In this document: positions 62,101 through 64,000 of the stretch, piece after piece
Position numbering within the stretch: the stretch's first letter is position 1
Layout: each line of letters opens with the position of its first letter
NCBI GenBank assembly: GCA_041946825.1
Contig: JBHGBD010000019.1
Span: 1 to 64,000, forward strand
Direction: 5' to 3'
DNA from: CAZTHM01 sp041946825
GTDB lineage: Bacteria; Acidobacteriota; Terriglobia; UBA7540
DNA length: 64,000 nucleotides
The notes under the pieces: model-generated
Database searches by the model: none
Told to the model about the DNA's origin: nothing
Seen by the model: the letters and a program-made list of their open reading frames with translations, nothing else
Position numbers and translations under genes: made by a program

Positions 62101-62234
62101 ATTACCGGGATATCGATATTGGGGAAGAGGTCGATCTTCAACTCGACGTAAGAAAAAATCCCAACCACCACCATTGCCACCACCATCATGGTGGCGAAAA
62201 CGGGTTGGCGGATGGAGAGATTAGAAAGAAACAT
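59106..62234 (-). CDS. RND-family efflux pump (HAE1/AcrB type)
   Basis: Inner-membrane proton-driven pump of 1042 residues, full length for the family, with twelve expected membrane segments and two large periplasmic loops. N-terminal signature M-F-L-S-N-L-S-I-R-Q-P-V-F-A-T-M. Proton-relay residues are present: Asp-Asp in G-M-L-I-D-D-A-I-V-V and Lys in G-L-V-T-K-N-A-I-L-L-I-D-Y. It is the third gene of a minus-strand operon after a TolC-like gene and an adaptor gene (41 bp upstream). Substrate range, drugs or solvents, cannot be told; it looks like the HAE1 rather than the metal-pumping CusA type. Confidence 0.93.
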   Translation of the reverse strand: MFLSNLSIRQPVFATMMVVAMVVVGIFSYVELKIDLFPNIDIPVISITTTYPGVAPETVETEVSKRIEEAVNPIGGIRHVSSVTTEGLSSVVVEFDLGKNINTALLEVQSKINGIRSLFPREVKEPVIQQIRFDELPILSIAVLSPTLDRKALTTLSEKVLKRRLENISGVGQVRLVGAARREIQILLDRDKLKAYGLTYFDVAEALRRENLDIPAGKLDQGPRESLVRVAGRAAQPRDFNGLIVTERGGFPITLAMLGGVRDGIEEQRSFSLLDGEPALALQIQKQTGANTVEVADHVKASLSALQAEMPPGVELRVVQDNSTFIRESVEDVTTTLVLGALLTVLVVFCFLNSWRSTVITGVTLPISVISAFIIMRALGFTLNVMTLMGLSLAIGMLIDDAIVVRENIVRHMEQGADHMTAAIEGTAEIGLAVMATTFTIIAVFIPVAFMGGIVGRFFYQFGMTVGFAVLVSLFVSFTLDPMLSSRWYDPSIEAGRRKGWLSRVLESANRKFEDLHAVLARGLGWSLRHRGAVIGFAAASIAVSFVIFGRLGSAFMADYDRGEFQVSYKMPPGTTLRETADVGRRVTKVLNRHPEIAYSFVTVGAGGTTPVNEGAIYVKLKPKGERRITDFELRQVLRAELARWPALRSIVGEVEYMAGEGQPLQVSVRGTDLARIDEVGRRVVDNAKATAGTADVDSSREDPRPEIRVRLDRKAASDLGLDLGTVSSMVRGLIAGDIVSQFQDEDGDAYDVRVRLDEDQRRLRDDLADIYVPVLGAVPGSGASVPLTQVAALEDSEAPSIIRRRDLLREVRVMASIQDRPLGTILEDLKAKNAQLQLPAGIQINYTGQAEDLGETFYYIYRALILAVIFIYAILASQFRSFFHPLAIMLSLPLSLVGVALTLWMTHDNLNIMSMIGLIMLMGLVTKNAILLIDYTNRQRREGVDRSAALVRAAQVRLRPIIMTTTAMIFGMLPLAFAIGSGAEFRAPMARAVIGGLITSTLLTLIVVPVVYTYLDDWGTRLLNWWQAGAPDHVPVPAEKE

Positions 62235-62275
62235 AATGCCTCAGTCCGTATGGCGCCATGCCCGGGGGAAGCCGC

Positions 62276-63427
62276 TCATGGCCGCGGCGACAGATTCACG
62301 CCGTCAGCCAGTTCCAGATTCTGTTCCGCGACCACCGTCTCGCCGGCGCTCAGACCGGAAAGGATCTGGAATCCCTCCGCCTGTTCGGCTCCGAGTTTCA
62401 CCTCCTGCCGTCGCGCGCGGTTTTGATCCACAACGTAAAGGAAGGAGGGCTGGCCCGGCCTCTGCCAGACCGCTTCGGGAGGAACCAGGAGCGCCGAGGG
62501 ACGGACTCCGGTGACGATGCGCCCTTTGACGAACATCCCGGCTTTCAACGTCCCACCGGGGTTCGACACGGCGGCGCGGACCAATACCGAGCGGTTTTGA
62601 AGCTGCACGGCAGGGCTTATCGCGAGCACGCGGGCGTTGAATTCCTGGCCGGGAAATGCCGCCACGGTGAAGCGAATCTTCTGACCCCGCGCCAGTGCCG
62701 CCAGCTCCGACGACGCCACGTTCGTCTCCAGCTCCAAACGCTGGTTATCGACCACGTGATAAAGCAGAGCGTTGCCATCCACCCAGCTGCCCGGGTTGAC
62801 GAATTTCCGGTCCACTTCGCCGCTGATGGGCGAAACGATGCGGCAGTCGTTCAGATGTTTCTCCGCCTGCGCGGCCGTCTGGCGCGATTGCTCGACTTGC
62901 GCCTGGGCGAGCTTGACCTGGGCGCGAGCGTCGCGAGCGGAGGATTCCGCCGCCTGAAGGTCCCGGTCAGTGATGCCTCCTGACTTCAAGAGATTTTGCG
63001 CGCGCTCGAATTCGCGCTGAGCGTGTTCCTCTCCCACCTGTGCGCGGTCCAGTGCGGCCCGGGCCACTTCCAGCGCGGCGCGCGCCTGGCCCAGCGAAAG
63101 CCGCGCGTTCACGTCCTCGAGCTGCGCGATGAGTTCTCCCCGGCTCACTCGGTCGCCATCCTTCTTGAGGAGAGAAATGAGTCGTCCGGCAAATTCCGTC
63201 TTCACATCCACGGCAACAGAGGAAACGAGCGAGCCGGTCACATCCACGCCGAGTTCGAGCGGGCGCGGCTCGACGCGGACAACGCGCACCGCGAGCGAGT
63301 GGGCCACGGGCGCTGCGGACTTCGCCGGGTCGTTCGCGCAGCCGGAAAACAGCACCGTGAGCAGCCACCCCGGGACAAGCGCCGCGGCCAGCAAGGTTCG
63401 ATGCCGATTGAATCTAGAGTCCCCCAT
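62276..63427 (-). CDS. RND efflux adaptor (membrane fusion) lipoprotein
   Basis: Periplasmic adaptor of 383 residues linking the RND pump and the outer-membrane channel. A lipoprotein signal ends in L-F-S-G-C-A-N, so the protein is membrane-tethered through the Cys. A lipoyl/hairpin region follows, with a long coiled-coil hairpin (A-R-A-A-L-E-V-A-R-A-A-L ... A-Q-V-E-Q-S-R-Q). I-V-S-P-I-S-G-E-V-D starts the second lipoyl half. ATG 63427 is chosen because the lipobox follows at the right distance. The gene overlaps the preceding TolC-like gene by 14 bases. Confidence 0.9.
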   Translation of the reverse strand: MGDSRFNRHRTLLAAALVPGWLLTVLFSGCANDPAKSAAPVAHSLAVRVVRVEPRPLELGVDVTGSLVSSVAVDVKTEFAGRLISLLKKDGDRVSRGELIAQLEDVNARLSLGQARAALEVARAALDRAQVGEEHAQREFERAQNLLKSGGITDRDLQAAESSARDARAQVKLAQAQVEQSRQTAAQAEKHLNDCRIVSPISGEVDRKFVNPGSWVDGNALLYHVVDNQRLELETNVASSELAALARGQKIRFTVAAFPGQEFNARVLAISPAVQLQNRSVLVRAAVSNPGGTLKAGMFVKGRIVTGVRPSALLVPPEAVWQRPGQPSFLYVVDQNRARRQEVKLGAEQAEGFQILSGLSAGETVVAEQNLELADGVNLSPRP

Positions 63428-64000
63428 GCGAGTCTCCCGTGTTACCTTCCGCCTTGAACTCCTCCACGGGGTCAAGGCCCATTACCCAGCGAACCTGCGC
63501 GCGGGCGACGGTGTGATCGTAAAGCCCCTGCAGCAGCGTCCACCGTGCCACGGAAAGCGCGGTTTCTGCCTGCAGCACGTCCAGCGTCGTGGCGGCCCCG
63601 TATTGGTAGTTGTTCTGCATCATGGTCAGCACGCGCTGGGCCTCCGTCACATTCAGGCGAGCCGCCTCCACCGTCTTTTCCGCGCGCGCGAGCTCATCGA
63701 GCGCGGTTTGCGCCTCCAGGCGTACGTTGTTCTCCGTATCCATGCGCGTGAGCTCTGCCATCTTGCGGTTGGCGATCGCTTGCTGCAACAGACCGGAGCG
63801 CCGTCCGCCGTCGAACAACGGTAGCCCTACGCTCACCGTGAACATAAAGCGGGTGAATTGGTGGTCGATAAGGTCGGAGGGCAGGCGGGCATTCACGCCG
63901 TACTGACCGTTAAAGTCCAGGCGCAGGCGGTTCTCGGCATTGGCCAGACGCTTTTGGTCATCCGCCTCGCGCTCGTTGAGCCGCGCCCGCAAGAGTTCGG
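63414..64000 (-). CDS. TolC-like outer-membrane efflux protein (partial, cut by window end)
   Basis: Only the C-terminal part, about 195 residues, is inside the window; the frame stays open to base 64000. V-G-L-P-L-F-D-G-G-R-R is the hallmark of the second outer-membrane repeat of TolC-family channels, followed by long amphipathic helices (A-Q-T-A-L-D-E-L, R-V-L-T-M-M-Q-N-N-Y-Q-Y-G) and a V-L-Q-A-E-T-A-L motif. First gene of the efflux operon; forms the tunnel for the adaptor and pump encoded downstream. Confidence 0.9.
   Translation of the reverse strand, partial: ELLRARLNEREADDQKRLANAENRLRLDFNGQYGVNARLPSDLIDHQFTRFMFTVSVGLPLFDGGRRSGLLQQAIANRKMAELTRMDTENNVRLEAQTALDELARAEKTVEAARLNVTEAQRVLTMMQNNYQYGAATTLDVLQAETALSVARWTLLQGLYDHTVARAQVRWVMGLDPVEEFKAEGNTGDSHGGL

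Overview
High-GC bacterial chromosome, most likely from a member of the Acidobacteriota. The assignment is an inference from content: an Oar-type TonB-dependent receptor with a carboxypeptidase-regulatory N-terminal domain, ResB/CcsA cytochrome c maturation, a tyrosine/tryptophan-rich FecR-domain protein, many two-component genes and ThyX. No rRNA, tRNA, integrase, transposase or CRISPR array was seen, so this looks like ordinary chromosome rather than a mobile island.

The most notable content is three genes that each carry one in-frame TGA exactly at a catalytic cysteine position of a thioredoxin-related or AhpD-type family: a two-domain protein disulfide oxidoreductase (17894-18556; U-P-H-C), an AhpD/carboxymuconolactone-decarboxylase-like peroxidase (32091-32705; C-P-F-U-x3-H) and an iodothyronine-deiodinase-like thioredoxin-fold protein (31384-32094; G-S-Y-T-U-P-P-F). 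The last two overlap by 4 nt and form an operon. In all three a stem-loop follows the TGA, its apical loop starts exactly 18 nt after the TGA, and G-U lies at +19/+20. I read these as selenocysteine codons with bacterial SECIS elements. Each gene would be split into two meaningless ORFs by standard annotation.

Layout. 1-6.4 kb: CDF metal transporter, secreted subtilase, MutS2, hotdog thioesterase. 6.4-7.5 kb: receiver-only regulator and a small Fis-type HTH protein. 7.7-12.6 kb: ResB, CcsA and a secreted dihaem cytochrome c, a cytochrome c assembly and cargo cluster. 13-17.8 kb: a globin-coupled hybrid kinase plus receiver, divergent from an NtrB/NtrC-type pair. 17.9-25.5 kb: seleno-PDO, apt, acylphosphatase, glpD, a radical SAM enzyme, FmdE homologue and rhomboid-TPR protein. 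25.6-31.3 kb: two glycoside-hydrolase-like proteins. 31.4-36.1 kb: the seleno-operon and the TonB receptor. 36.4-43.1 kb: thyX, rpmE, a PIN/Phd toxin-antitoxin pair, dehydrogenases, a DUF2283 pair. 43.5-48.6 kb: a tightly overlapping trehalose operon headed by a membrane-anchored, HAMP-containing trehalose-6-phosphate synthase. 48.7-59 kb: DUF389 protein, a HEPN-like unknown, PD-(D/E)XK nuclease, FecR protein and glycogen branching enzyme. 59.1-64 kb: an RND efflux operon (TolC-like, adaptor, pump) cut by the window end.

Intergenic regions carry a recurring sequence style: short degenerate tandem arrays with a 7-, 8- or 15-nt period, often as facing inverted pairs near gene ends, and a second dispersed hairpin repeat with GTCATYCTGAG and GAAGRATCT ends. 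Start codons were chosen from ribosome-binding sites where visible; many differ from the longest open frame.
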